A stretch of DNA of 64,000 bases. Source: Variovorax paradoxus. GTDB taxonomy: Bacteria; Pseudomonadota; Gammaproteobacteria; Burkholderiales; Burkholderiaceae_C. Position 1 is the first letter of the stretch. Each line of letters begins with the position of its first letter. The notes under the pieces were generated by a model that worked only from the letters and a program-made list of their open reading frames with translations, had not been told where the DNA came from and did no database searches. Both the position numbers and the translations under genes were made by a program. This document shows positions 1 to 9,934 of the stretch, piece by piece. The stretch covers positions 4,772,001 through 4,836,000 of the forward strand of contig NZ_CP102931.1 in assembly GCF_024734665.1 (NCBI RefSeq). Direction: 5' to 3'.

Positions 1-590
1 CGATTCTCAGCCTTGCACCGGTGCGCGACGTGGTGAAGAACATCACCAGCTTCAGTGACGACCAGTCGCGCGTGATCGCGGCCACGGTAGAGACGCCTTC
101 GGGTCCGCTGCGCGTGGTCAACGGCTACTTCGTGAACGGCCAGGAGCCGGGCAGCGAGAAGTTCGCATACAAGATGAAGTGGCTCGACGCACTGCGCGAC
201 TCGCTGCGCCAGGAGCTGGCGGCCAACCCGAACCTGGTGCTGCTGGGCGACTTCAACATCACGCCGGAAGACCGCGACAGCTTCGACCCGGTGGGCCTGA
301 AGGAAACGATCCACCACACGACGGAAGAGCGCAACCACTTCAAGGCGCTGCTCGAGCTGGGCCTGACGGACAGTTTTCGCATGTTCGAGCAGCCCGAGAA
401 GAGCTATTCGTGGTGGGACTACCGCATGCTGGGCTACCAGAAGAACCGCGGGCTGCGCATCGACCACATCCTGGTGAGCCAGCCGCTGGTGCCGCGCGTG
501 AAGGGCTGCGTCATCGACCGCGTGCCGCGCAAGTGGGAGAAGCCGAGCGACCATGCGCCGGTGGTGCTCGATCTCGACCTGGGTGCCTGA
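1..590 (+). CDS. xthA: Exodeoxyribonuclease III (partial, N-terminus outside window)
   Basis: This is the C-terminal part of exonuclease III, a Mg2+-dependent 3'-5' exonuclease and AP endonuclease of base excision repair in the cytoplasm. The frame is open from the first bases of the window (ILSLAPVRDVV...), so the GTG near position 21 is not the true start. Family motifs are visible: GDFNI carries the catalytic Asp and Asn, RIDHIL the metal-binding Asp, and SDHAPVV the terminal Asp-His pair. About 195 of the roughly 255 residues usual for the family are present. The following lipoprotein gene starts 4 bp after the stop, so the two are probably cotranscribed. Confidence 0.9.
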   Translation, partial: ILSLAPVRDVVKNITSFSDDQSRVIAATVETPSGPLRVVNGYFVNGQEPGSEKFAYKMKWLDALRDSLRQELAANPNLVLLGDFNITPEDRDSFDPVGLKETIHHTTEERNHFKALLELGLTDSFRMFEQPEKSYSWWDYRMLGYQKNRGLRIDHILVSQPLVPRVKGCVIDRVPRKWEKPSDHAPVVLDLDLGA

Positions 591-594
591 GCCC

Positions 595-1104
595 ATGACC
601 ATACGCAACCTCGCAATCGTGGCCGTCGCGCTGACGCTCACGGCCTGCTCGCTGCTGAAGCCCGGCGACAAGGTGGAAGAAGGTGGCAAGAGCGCCGCGA
701 CCTCGCCTGCGGACGAAACCGCTTCCGGACGCGACGTGCCGACGGTGCGGTTGATCACCGCGCAGACGCCGGCCGTGCGGACCTACCGCAAGATCGGCGC
801 GCGCCACATCTATAACAAGTATGCAAGCCGCATCTACAAGGGCAAGATCCCGCCGCTGGTGTACGCGGTTGTGGTGGTCGAGACCGACATCGACGCCACG
901 GGCAAGGTGATCAGGGTCGATTTCAGCCGCACGCCGAGCCATGCGCCCGAAGTGCCGCCGATGATTGCGGAGCTGATCAAGGCCACGTCGCCTTTGCCGA
1001 ACCCCGGCAAGCTGGGCGCCCATACCTACGTGGACACGTGGCTCTGGGACAAGAGCGGAAAGTTCCAGATCGATTCGCTGACCCTGGGCCAGCGGAGCCG
1101 ATAG
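595..1104 (+). CDS. Hypothetical lipoprotein
   Basis: A 169-residue protein with an N-terminal lipoprotein signal (MTIRNLAIVAVALTLTAC; Cys 18 follows a lipobox LTAC), so it is predicted to be lipid-anchored in the envelope. I chose the ATG at 595 because it sits directly before the signal peptide; the upstream in-frame ATG would bury the signal. The mature part has a charged linker and then a compact domain with VYAVVVVETDIDATGKVIRVDFSRTPS, which resembles the C-terminal strand pattern of TonB-like energy-transducer domains, but I cannot assign it firmly. It follows xthA by 4 bp and is convergent with the patatin gene. Function is unknown. Confidence 0.7.
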   Translation: MTIRNLAIVAVALTLTACSLLKPGDKVEEGGKSAATSPADETASGRDVPTVRLITAQTPAVRTYRKIGARHIYNKYASRIYKGKIPPLVYAVVVVETDIDATGKVIRVDFSRTPSHAPEVPPMIAELIKATSPLPNPGKLGAHTYVDTWLWDKSGKFQIDSLTLGQRSR

Positions 1105-1131
1105 GCACGCCGCCGGCGCCGACCGCCTCGC

Positions 1132-2151
1132 TCACGTCCAGTTCTGCTGCACCCAGCTGCGCACTGCCGCCCACTCGGGCGAACTCTCGATGTATTTCTG
1201 CGTCGCGCTCACCAACTCGCCCACGTTCTTGTAGTCGTCCAGGCCGAACGGCTGGGCCAGCGGCACGTTGCCGCGCATGTAATTGCTGCCGAGCAGCTGG
1301 CCGGCCTGGGTCGCCGCCAACTCCGCAGTGGCATCCATGGTGAGGTTGAGCAGCGCCGTAGCCGGCACCACGCCGTCGCTGAACGGCCACAGCCAATGCG
1401 TGACGCCCCAGTCCAGCGGGTTGGACACGGAACTGGGCGGCACGCCCACCGGATTGACGCCGGTGCCCAGCGACAGCATCACGATGTCCGACGGGGCGGT
1501 GGCGCAGCCCTGGTAGATCGCCTCCACAATCGCCGTCATCGAGGGGTTGTTGGCGAAGGTGCCGCCGTCGGCGAAGTAGCCGAAGTCCCCCAACTGGTAC
1601 GGCGGGAAGTACGTTGGCGCGGCCGAGGTGGCCAGCGCGGCGTCCACCATGCTGATGCCGCGGTAGGCGTTGCGCTGGCCGTTGGAGATGGTGCACGGCG
1701 CCCAGCTGTTCTGGTTCGCATCCCACAGCCGCGCGGAATTGACGGCCACGAAGCGACTCGCCGAGGACAGCGCACCGCCGCTACCCACCAGTTGCTGGGC
1801 GACTGATTGCAAGCCGGTGTTGACGTACTGGCACTTGAAGATGCCCGGGCCGCTGCCCAGCAGGTCTTCTGTCGACTGCGCCGGTGCCCGGTCCTGCTGC
1901 TTGGCCTGTGCGTCCAGCAGCCAGCCGTTGGGCTTGAAGATGGTGGAGCCATCGTTCTGGTAGACGCTGACGATCTTGTCGATGCTCACTTTGTTCACCA
2001 GGCCCAGCGAGATCAGGCCGCCGGTGGACGTGCCGGCGAATCCATCCGCGCTTGCGACGATGCCGAAACTCTTGTCCAGGTCCTGGATCAGCATCGCCGT
2101 GATGACGCCGCGGATGCCGCCGCCGTCGCAGCAGAGAATCTTGAAAGACAT
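1132..2151 (-). CDS. Patatin-like phospholipase / acyl hydrolase
   Basis: A 339-residue protein of the patatin family, which hydrolyses acyl esters of lipids with a Ser-Asp dyad. The N-terminus shows the oxyanion-hole motif DGGGIRG (residues 9-15). The nucleophile motif GTSTG follows at 40-44 with Ser42, and the catalytic Asp lies in the DGG motif at about 195 (YFADGGTFANNPS). No signal peptide is visible, so it is probably cytosolic or delivered by a route that cannot be seen here. It stands alone, convergent with the lipoprotein gene and separated from ntrC by a terminator. The substrate is not evident. Confidence 0.85.
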   Translation of the reverse strand: MSFKILCCDGGGIRGVITAMLIQDLDKSFGIVASADGFAGTSTGGLISLGLVNKVSIDKIVSVYQNDGSTIFKPNGWLLDAQAKQQDRAPAQSTEDLLGSGPGIFKCQYVNTGLQSVAQQLVGSGGALSSASRFVAVNSARLWDANQNSWAPCTISNGQRNAYRGISMVDAALATSAAPTYFPPYQLGDFGYFADGGTFANNPSMTAIVEAIYQGCATAPSDIVMLSLGTGVNPVGVPPSSVSNPLDWGVTHWLWPFSDGVVPATALLNLTMDATAELAATQAGQLLGSNYMRGNVPLAQPFGLDDYKNVGELVSATQKYIESSPEWAAVRSWVQQNWT

Positions 2152-2317
2152 GGCTACGCTCCTTGCTTGAGTGGACAGTACCCGCGGCGCGCAGGCCCGG
2201 ATGCCCCTTGGTCTCAGGCCGGAATGTGAGTCAATTGGTGAAGCAGCGCATCACTTGAACGAGGGATGGGCGACCTTCTGCACCGGTACGGCCGGCTGGA
2301 TAGGTCCAGTCGGTAAT

Positions 2318-2341
2318 AAAAAAGGCCCCGAGGGGCCTTTT

Positions 2342-2343
<2 letters not shown>
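2318..2343 (-). terminator. Rho-independent terminator at the end of ntrC
   Basis: A perfect stem (aaaggcccc / ggggccttt, loop ga) spans 2321-2340, flanked by an A-run on the left and a T-run on the right, so it can work in both directions. It abuts the TAA stop codon of ntrC and ends the ntrBC transcript. Confidence 0.85.
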
Positions 2344-3874
<1,531 letters not shown>

Positions 3875-3901
3875 GCATCTCCTCTGTTGCCGGTGGCTGC
3901 G

Positions 3902-4981
3902 CTAGGGCAGCGGTATCAATATCTTGAAATCGGTTCGGCCCGGGACGCTGTCGCACTCGATCACGCCGTGATGCTGTTGCACAAAAGTTTGCGCGAGCGT
4001 CAATCCCAGCCCTGTCCCGCCTTCCCTGCCCGATACCAGCGGATAGAAGATGCGGTCCTTGATCGTGTCCGGCACACCCGGTCCATTGTCGATTACATGC
4101 AATTCCAGTGCCAGTCGATACCACTGCTTGTTGAAGATCACCTGACGGGCTATGCGCGTCTTGAAAGTGATCTGCGCGTCGCCGGCCGCGCGGCGCTCGG
4201 TCAGCGCCTGCGCCGCGTTGTGCGTGATGTTGAGCGTGGCCTGGATGAGCTGCTCGCGGTCGCCGCGAAACTCGGGAATGGACACGTCGAAATCGCGCTC
4301 GATGTGCAGGTCGCGCGGAAACTCCGCGAGGATGACCGAGCGCACGCGCTCGCACACCTCGTGGATGTTGACGTCGCCCACCACGTGCGGGCGGCGGTGC
4401 GGTGCCAATAGCCGGTCGACCAGCGTCTGCAGCCGGTCGGCCTCATGGATGATGACCTGGGTGTATTCGATGAGGTCGCGCGATTCGACCTCCATCTGCA
4501 GCAGCTGCGCCGCGCCGCGGATGCCGCCGAGCGGGTTCTTGATCTCATGCGCGAGATTGCGGATGAGCTCCTTGTTGGCCTGCGCCTGGTCGATGAGGCG
4601 CTCTTCGCGGTCTTGCCGCACCTGCTGCTCGAGCGGCGACATCTCGATGATGAGCTCGCCCTTCTTGTCGCCCTGCGCGAGCGTGACCTGCACAGGCATC
4701 AGCTCGTGGTTGACGCGGCGCAGGAAGGCCTCGTAGCGCAGCGTTGCAAAGTCGTTGCTGCTCGCGCCGTCGATGGCCGTGCGCAGCACCTGCGGCTCAT
4801 GAAAACACGCGCCGAACTGCGAACCTTCGAGCGTGCGACGCGAGGTGCCCAGTGCGTCTTCGAGGCCTGCGTTGGCGAACAGCACGGAGCCGTTGCTGTT
4901 GACCACCGCGATCAGCGTGGACAGCAGGTCGAAGGACTGGAAGCGCGGATTGGCGCCGGTCGCCTTCTTCCCGAACACCAT
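3902..4981 (-). CDS. ntrB: Nitrogen regulation sensor histidine kinase NR(II), NtrB
   Basis: A 359-residue cytoplasmic histidine kinase/phosphatase that controls NtrC and is itself controlled by PII proteins. A PAS domain lies in the first ~120 residues (LIAVVNSNGSVLFANAGLEDALG). The H-box is NLAHEIKNPLGGIRGAAQL, with the phospho-acceptor His in HEIKNP. The ATPase lobe shows the N-box ITHNAAQAL, the G1 box VIDNGPG and the G2 box GGTGLGLTLA. No transmembrane segments are present, as expected for NtrB. It starts 2 bp after the stop of the upstream small coiled-coil gene, so glnA, that gene and ntrBC lie in one directional array, with a terminator after glnA. Confidence 0.96.
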   Translation of the reverse strand: MVFGKKATGANPRFQSFDLLSTLIAVVNSNGSVLFANAGLEDALGTSRRTLEGSQFGACFHEPQVLRTAIDGASSNDFATLRYEAFLRRVNHELMPVQVTLAQGDKKGELIIEMSPLEQQVRQDREERLIDQAQANKELIRNLAHEIKNPLGGIRGAAQLLQMEVESRDLIEYTQVIIHEADRLQTLVDRLLAPHRRPHVVGDVNIHEVCERVRSVILAEFPRDLHIERDFDVSIPEFRGDREQLIQATLNITHNAAQALTERRAAGDAQITFKTRIARQVIFNKQWYRLALELHVIDNGPGVPDTIKDRIFYPLVSGREGGTGLGLTLAQTFVQQHHGVIECDSVPGRTDFKILIPLP

Positions 4982-4983
4982 GA

Positions 4984-5493
4984 CTACTGCGGCTGCTGCT
5001 TGTTCGGCAAGCGGCCGATTTCGCGGCGGATGCCGGCGATGTCACTCTCGTTGCGCGCCAGCTCAGCCTTCATTTCGGCGACGCGGTCCAGGTACTTCTG
5101 GTAGTTGCGGCCTTCGCTGCCCTGCTTCTCGGGCTCGCCGTTGTTGTATTCCTTCTGCAGCTCGGCCTGGCGCGCCTCGGCCTTCTTGAGTTCGGCCTCG
5201 AGCACCGAACGGGCCTCGCCGTCACGGGCACGCTGGTCGACACCTTCGACACGCGGACTGCCCGCCGGTGCGCGCGCCGCCGAGGAGCCGCCGGACGACG
5301 CGGAGCCACCGCCCGAAGACTTGGTACCTTGCACAACCGTGACGTTGCCGCCTTCCATGACTTTGCAGCCCTTCTGCTGGGCGATGGTGGCGTTGTTGGT
5401 GTACTCGTTGCCGCAACGCCAGACGCGTTCCTGCGCGAGCGCCGGCAGCGCGATCAATGAACCGGCCAGGAAAATGAGAGAAGCAGTCTTCAT
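4984..5493 (-). CDS. Secreted coiled-coil protein, DUF4124-like N-terminus
   Basis: A 169-residue protein with a Sec signal peptide (MKTASLIFLAGSLIALPALAQ). The ATG at 5493 is chosen because it starts that signal; the longer in-frame extension has no merit. The mature N-terminus (ERVWRCGNEYTNNATIAQQKGCK) has a Trp and Cys pattern reminiscent of DUF4124 envelope proteins. A Ser/Gly-rich linker and a long charged helix follow (LEAELKKAEARQAELQKEY...) that should form a coiled coil. It is 2 bp upstream of ntrB and downstream of glnA, a position that makes cotranscription with ntrBC likely. No role in nitrogen sensing is demonstrated, and function is unknown. Confidence 0.75.
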   Translation of the reverse strand: MKTASLIFLAGSLIALPALAQERVWRCGNEYTNNATIAQQKGCKVMEGGNVTVVQGTKSSGGGSASSGGSSAARAPAGSPRVEGVDQRARDGEARSVLEAELKKAEARQAELQKEYNNGEPEKQGSEGRNYQKYLDRVAEMKAELARNESDIAGIRREIGRLPNKQQPQ

Positions 5494-5573
5494 GTGTATC
5501 GGTGGAGGGCGGCGACAAAGGTGCATTTTCGTGCAATTCGATGCCACCAGTGACAAGATGTTCCACTCCATTG

Positions 5574-5601
5574 AAAAAGGACGGCCGTGGCCGTCCTTTT
5601 T
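5574..5601 (-). terminator. Rho-independent terminator downstream of glnA
   Basis: A 13-bp perfect stem (aaaaaggacggcc / ggccgtccttttt, 2-nt loop) lies 46 bp past the glnA stop. It separates glnA from the ntrBC group, so ntrBC needs readthrough or its own promoter. Confidence 0.85.
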
Positions 5602-5646
5602 CATTACATCCCCGCCAATGGATTGGTGAGGCTGTACTTCGCGCGA

Positions 5647-7062
5647 TTACAGCGAGTAGTACATGTCGAACTCGACCGGGTGCGTCGCCATGCGGAAGCG
5701 CGTGACTTCCTGCATCTTCAGATCGATGTACGCATCGATGTACGCATCGGTGAACACGCCGCCCTTGGTCAGGAATGCACGGTCCTTGTCCAGGTATTCC
5801 AGGGCCTGGTCGAGGCTGTGGCAGACGGTCGGGATCAGCGCGTCTTCTTCCGGCGGCAGGTGGTACAGGTCCTTGCTGGCGGCTTCGCCCGGATGGATCT
5901 TGTTTTCCACGCCGTCGAGACCGGCCATCAGCAGCGCAGCGAAGCCCAGGTACGGGTTCATCAGCGGATCGGGGAAGCGCGCTTCGACGCGACGGCCCTT
6001 CGGGTTGGCCACGAACGGAATGCGGATCGAGGCCGAGCGGTTCTTGGCCGAGTAGGCCAGCTTCACCGGGGCTTCGAAGCCGGGAACCAGGCGCTTGTAG
6101 CTGTTGGTGCCGGGGTTCGTGATGGCGTTCAGGGCACGGGCGTGCTTGATGATGCCGCCGATGTAGTGCAGGGCGAAGTCAGACAGGCCTGCGTAGCCGT
6201 CGCCGGCGAACAGGTTCTTGCCGTCCTTCCAGACCGACTGGTGCACGTGCATGCCAGAGCCGTTGTCGCCAACGATGGGCTTGGGCATGAAGGTGGCGGT
6301 CTTGCCGTAGGCGTGGGCCACGTTGTGGATCACGTACTTCTGCAGCTGGACCCAGTCGGCGCGCTGGACCAGCGTGCTGAACTTGGTGCCGAGTTCCATC
6401 TGGCCGGCGTTGGCCACTTCATGGTGATGCACTTCGACCGGGATGCCGAGCGATTCGAGCACCAGGCACATTTCCGAGCGCATGTCCTGGAAGCTGTCGA
6501 CCGGGGGAACCGGGAAGTAGCCGCCCTTGACTGCCGGACGATGGCCGGTGTTGCCGTGCTCGTATTCCTTGTCGGTGTTCCACGAGGCTTCTTCGGAGTC
6601 GATCTTCACGAAGCAGCCCGACATGTCGTTCTTCCAGCGGACGCCGTCGAACACGAAGAATTCGGGTTCCGGACCGAAGAAGGCGGTGTCGCCCAGGCCC
6701 GAAGCCTTCATGTACGCCTCGGCGCGCTTGGCGAGCGAACGCGGATCGCGCTCGTAGGCCTTGCCGTCGGCGGGGTCGATCACGTCGCAGGTCAGGATCA
6801 GCGTCGTTTCTTCGAAGAAGGGGTCGATGTTGGCGGTGTTCGGGTCGGGCATGAGTTGCATGTCCGAAGCTTCGATCCCCTTCCAGCCAGCGATGGACGA
6901 GCCGTCGAATGCGTGGCCCGAGGTGAATTTGTCTTCATCGAAAGCCGAGACCGGCACGGTCACGTGCTGCTCTTTGCCACGGGTGTCGGTGAAGCGGAAG
7001 TCGACGAACTTGACCTCGTTTTCCTTGACGAGCTTGAGTACATCGGCGACGGTCTTTGCCAT
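5647..7062 (-). CDS. glnA: Type I glutamine synthetase
   Basis: A 471-residue type I (GSI-beta) glutamine synthetase that forms glutamine from glutamate, ammonia and ATP as a cytoplasmic dodecamer. Visible signatures are the N-terminal [16 protein letters not shown], the latch region [12 protein letters not shown], the metal and substrate site [22 protein letters not shown], the ATP-site block [14 protein letters not shown], and the adenylylation segment DLYHLPPEE with the target Tyr. The length matches the family. Upstream lie a near-perfect sigma-54 promoter and an NtrC site, so transcription under nitrogen limitation should depend on the NtrBC pair encoded just downstream. GlnE adenylylation is expected from the conserved Tyr segment. 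Confidence 0.98.
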   Translation of the reverse strand: MAKTVADVLKLVKENEVKFVDFRFTDTRGKEQHVTVPVSAFDEDKFTSGHAFDGSSIAGWKGIEASDMQLMPDPNTANIDPFFEETTLILTCDVIDPADGKAYERDPRSLAKRAEAYMKASGLGDTAFFGPEPEFFVFDGVRWKNDMSGCFVKIDSEEASWNTDKEYEHGNTGHRPAVKGGYFPVPPVDSFQDMRSEMCLVLESLGIPVEVHHHEVANAGQMELGTKFSTLVQRADWVQLQKYVIHNVAHAYGKTATFMPKPIVGDNGSGMHVHQSVWKDGKNLFAGDGYAGLSDFALHYIGGIIKHARALNAITNPGTNSYKRLVPGFEAPVKLAYSAKNRSASIRIPFVANPKGRRVEARFPDPLMNPYLGFAALLMAGLDGVENKIHPGEAASKDLYHLPPEEDALIPTVCHSLDQALEYLDKDRAFLTKGGVFTDAYIDAYIDLKMQEVTRFRMATHPVEFDMYYSL

Positions 7063-7109
7063 CAGTTTCTCCTGAGTTGGATGGTGGTTAGGAATACAGG
7101 GACGAGGGA

Positions 7110-7125
7110 TGCAGTTTCTGTGCCA
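7110..7125 (-). promoter_or_regulatory. Sigma-54 (-24/-12) promoter of glnA
   Basis: On the minus strand the bases read TGGCACAGAAACTGCA. This matches the consensus TGGCAC-N5-TTGCA at the invariant GG and GC with the correct 10-bp spacing, with one base off in the -12 box. It lies 47 bp upstream of the glnA start. The transcription start would be near 7099. Confidence 0.85.
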
Positions 7126-7184
7126 TTGTCACCTCACTCGATGAGGCTTTAGTGGCCGCCGCAAACCCCAAATGAAGGCGGAAT

Positions 7185-7201
7185 TTCACCAAAATGGTGC
7201 G
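7185..7201. promoter_or_regulatory. NtrC binding site (enhancer) for glnA
   Basis: The 17-mer TTCACCAAAATGGTGCG matches the NtrC palindrome TGCACCAAAATGGTGCA at 14 of 17 positions, including the CACC...GGTG core. Its centre is about 95 bp upstream of the predicted sigma-54 start, a normal enhancer position. It lies in the short gap between glnA and the CinA-like gene. A poorer half-site (GCACCA) follows at about 7213, inside the neighbouring coding end. Confidence 0.8.
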
Positions 7202-7208
7202 TTCAGCA

Positions 7209-8009
7209 TCAACGCACCAATTCTGGACCAAGCTTGGCATCAAAGGTGTGCAACCCTTCGATCAGCTGGACATAGGCGGCATCGAGCCGGCCAGGGTCGC
7301 CCTTGACGCCCAGCTCGATGTGGCGGCCGTATTCGGGGTGATCGACGCTCGGCAGGCTGAACACCTTGATGCCGGCGTGGGTGGCCTCGATGGCCTGCAT
7401 GAGCGGCGTCAGCGTGGCTTCCATGGCACCGAAAACGATCACCGACTTCTCGGCGACAGCATTGCGGGTAAACAGTTCGGCGTAACGGCCGTCGAGCACG
7501 GACTCGATCATCGGCCAGGCCATGACGGGAAAGCCCGGCACGAAGTGCACGTCGCCGACGCTGAAACCCGGGATCTTGTTGTACGGGTTGTAGATGAGCG
7601 TGGCGCCTTGCGGAAACACGCCCATGTTGAGCCGGTGCACGTTGTCGGAGCGGTCGGGCTCGTAGGGCACGCCCTGCTCTCGGGCGGTGTCCTGCATGCG
7701 CTCACGGATCAGCAGCTCGGCCTCGGGGTGCAGCGCCAGCGGCACGCCCAGGGCCTTGGCGGCGCACTGGCGGGTGTGGTCGTCGGGCGTGGCGCCGATG
7801 CCGCCGGTCGAGAAGACGATATCGCCCGAGGCGAAGGCGCGCGCCAGCGCGGCCGTGATGCGTGCGGGCTCGTCGCCCACGTATTCGGCCCAGCTGAGCT
7901 GCAGGCCGCGCGCGGCGAGCAGCTCGATGACCTTGGCCATGTGCTTGTCGGCCCGCTTGCCGGAAAGGATCTCGTCGCCGACGACGATGAGACCGAATGC
8001 GCGTGTCAT
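7209..8009 (-). CDS. CinA-type molybdopterin-binding domain protein
   Basis: A 266-residue protein of the MoaB/Mog (MoCF-binding) fold as found in the N-terminal half of CinA. It begins TRAFGLIVVGDEILSGKRADKHM and carries the STGGIGATPDDHTR motif typical of this fold. The C-terminal nicotinamide-nucleotide amidase domain of full-length CinA is absent, so deamidase activity should not be assumed. A pyrophosphatase-like role on nucleotides or a molybdopterin-related role are both possible. I chose the ATG at 8009 because it overlaps the stop of the upstream EI24 gene by 4 bp (ATGA), which indicates translational coupling. Confidence 0.8.
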   Translation of the reverse strand: MTRAFGLIVVGDEILSGKRADKHMAKVIELLAARGLQLSWAEYVGDEPARITAALARAFASGDIVFSTGGIGATPDDHTRQCAAKALGVPLALHPEAELLIRERMQDTAREQGVPYEPDRSDNVHRLNMGVFPQGATLIYNPYNKIPGFSVGDVHFVPGFPVMAWPMIESVLDGRYAELFTRNAVAEKSVIVFGAMEATLTPLMQAIEATHAGIKVFSLPSVDHPEYGRHIELGVKGDPGRLDAAYVQLIEGLHTFDAKLGPELVR

Positions 8010-8896
8010 GGTGAACCCCATTGGGAAAGAGCGGCCTTGCTGGCCTCTTCGGCTTCGAGGGCCGGTGTTGCGCCGTTGGCGGCCGATGCCTCGGCCACCG
8101 CGCGCTGGGCACGCAGCCGCGCGAGCGCATCGAGGCAGTAGTGAGCGAACCAGAGCGCCGAGAAGGCGAAGACCAGTGTGTAGATCCAGATGGCGATCGG
8201 CACCAGCACGAAGAAGGCGGCGGCGAACAGCAGGCCCGATGCCCAGACGATGCTGGGCGCCGCGCCCAGGTAGCCGCACAGCACGCCGATGCACAGCAGC
8301 GGCAGCCGGTGCGCACGCAACAGCGCGGCGCGCTCCTCGGGGCTGGCGTGCTCGGCCAGCGCATCGAAGCTCATCACGCGGTAGGTGAGCCAGCCCCAGA
8401 TCAGCGGCGGCAGGATCAGCACCAGCGGCGGAATGAGCCACAGCGGCATCGACACCACGAGGGCGATCAGCGCCAGGATGGTGACGCCGAGCGAACGCGC
8501 GACGCTGCCGAGGAACGACGCGCCCTTTTTCTGTTCGAGCGAGGGAAAGCGCCGCTCGCCCACGAGCTTGGTCAGCGCAGGCGCCATGAAGCCGGCCACG
8601 ATCAGCAGGCAGACCACCACGATCAGCGGCGTGGCGGCGAACACCACGACCAGGGACGCCAGCGCGAAAGTGACGTCACCCGAGAAAAGACGCCCGATCC
8701 AGGCCCAGAAGCTCGACAGCAGCGGCCAGGCGTCGAGCGCGCCGCGTGTCCAGGTCACGGCGGAGTCCCAGTAGAAATAACCGAGCCCCGCGGCCAGCAC
8801 CACCATCAACCCCAAAGGAAGCAGCGACAGCACGATCACGCGCGGCAGCATGCAATAGGCGACCGCGCGCCAGAAGGAGTCGAGGAGCAGGCGCAT
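8006..8896 (-). CDS. EI24 domain-containing integral membrane protein
   Basis: A 296-residue inner-membrane protein of the EI24/CysZ-like family. Several hydrophobic segments are visible (VIVLSLLPLGLMVVLAAGLGYFYW; FALASLVVVFAATPLIVVVCLLIVAGF; GVTILALIALVVSMPLWLIPPLVLILPPLIW; LLFAAAFFVLVPIAIWIYTLVF). The motif SFDALAEHASPEERAALLRAHR between the later segments is typical of betaproteobacterial members. CysZ relatives transport sulfate, but this branch has no established substrate and I do not assign one. It is translationally coupled to the CinA-like gene. Confidence 0.8.
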   Translation of the reverse strand: MRLLLDSFWRAVAYCMLPRVIVLSLLPLGLMVVLAAGLGYFYWDSAVTWTRGALDAWPLLSSFWAWIGRLFSGDVTFALASLVVVFAATPLIVVVCLLIVAGFMAPALTKLVGERRFPSLEQKKGASFLGSVARSLGVTILALIALVVSMPLWLIPPLVLILPPLIWGWLTYRVMSFDALAEHASPEERAALLRAHRLPLLCIGVLCGYLGAAPSIVWASGLLFAAAFFVLVPIAIWIYTLVFAFSALWFAHYCLDALARLRAQRAVAEASAANGATPALEAEEASKAALSQWGSP

Positions 8897-8946
8897 TGAG
8901 CAGCGAGGATAACGCCTCGGACACGCCGTTCAGGAGCCGGAGCCCC

Positions 8947-9921
8947 TCAACCGCGACCGACCATTCGCTTCAGGCCGAGCCACTGCTGGGCCCAGAAACC
9001 GCGGCCGTATTCGCGCACACGGCCATCGGCATCAGCTTCGACCTGGTCGCGGATGCCGGTCGGGTCGTAGCGGTCCTCGAAGTTGGCAGTGCGAAACAGC
9101 ATGTCCCACCAAGGCAGCAGCACGCCGAAGTTGTGGCCGCCGAGCGTGCTCCTGCCGTTCGATTCGTGCCCCAGCCCGATGCTGTGGTGCAGCCGGTGGA
9201 AGCGCGGGCTGACCCACAGCCGCTCGCCGATGGCGCCAAAGCTCAGCCGCAGGTTGGCATGCTGCAGGCTTTCGCTGAGCTGCGTGAACGCGACGAAGGC
9301 GATGAACTGCCCCGGGGCCACGCCGATCAGCTGCGCCACGATGACGATCAGCGTGTCGTGGACGATGTCGTCGAGCAGGTGGTTGCGATCGTCGCTCCAC
9401 ATCGTCATCTGGCGCTGCGAATGGTGCAGCGAATGCAGGCCCCACCACCAGTTGAACTGATGCTGGCCGCGGTGGATCCAGTAGCCGACGAAGTCGAGCA
9501 CCACAAGATAGATGGCGAAGGCGACCACCGGCACGTCGGTCACGCCGGGCCACACTTCGTCGAGGTGGAATGTGCCCCACCCCGCCGTGCGCAGGCTGCC
9601 CATCGCATCGTCGAAGAAGGGCTGCAGCGTGAAGAAGATCGCCAGCCGGAACAGGCCGAGCCGGTGAATCAGCGTGTAGAGCACGTCGATGCGGATCGCG
9701 TGGCGGTCGACCACCGGCTCCACCGATCGCCAGCGCTGCAGCGGCCCGATGATCGCCAGCAGCACCAGAATCTGGACGACGCCGACCAACAGCCAGCCGG
9801 TGGCGTCGAAGGCATCCTCGGTCCAGCCGCCGAGGCCGACGGCGTAGACCAGCGGCTGCACGGCGGCCTCGAAGAACCAGCCCTGCATGGCGGAAAAAGC
9901 GTCTGTCAGCCAATCGATCAC
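8947..9921 (-). CDS. Sterol desaturase / fatty acid hydroxylase family protein
   Basis: A 324-residue membrane-bound non-haem di-iron enzyme of the fatty acid hydroxylase superfamily. After several hydrophobic segments the three His clusters appear: HRGQH, HSLHHS and, near the C-terminus, HRLHHS with a nearby GHESNGRSTLGGHNFG. These bind the two irons and hydroxylate or desaturate a lipid. The substrate in bacteria of this kind is usually unknown, and sterols are unlikely. The gene stands between the EI24 gene and the deacetylase, same strand, with 50-bp and 13-bp gaps. A link to envelope lipid modification is inference. Confidence 0.85.
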   Translation of the reverse strand: MIDWLTDAFSAMQGWFFEAAVQPLVYAVGLGGWTEDAFDATGWLLVGVVQILVLLAIIGPLQRWRSVEPVVDRHAIRIDVLYTLIHRLGLFRLAIFFTLQPFFDDAMGSLRTAGWGTFHLDEVWPGVTDVPVVAFAIYLVVLDFVGYWIHRGQHQFNWWWGLHSLHHSQRQMTMWSDDRNHLLDDIVHDTLIVIVAQLIGVAPGQFIAFVAFTQLSESLQHANLRLSFGAIGERLWVSPRFHRLHHSIGLGHESNGRSTLGGHNFGVLLPWWDMLFRTANFEDRYDPTGIRDQVEADADGRVREYGRGFWAQQWLGLKRMVGRG

Positions 9922-9934
9922 GGCAAAAACTCGT

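Noticed and set aside
5715..5755. Tandem 12-bp direct repeat (gatgtacgcatc) near the 3' end of glnA
   Set aside because: It encodes the normal AYIDAYID segment of the glutamine synthetase C-terminus by repeated codon choice, not a mobile or regulatory repeat.
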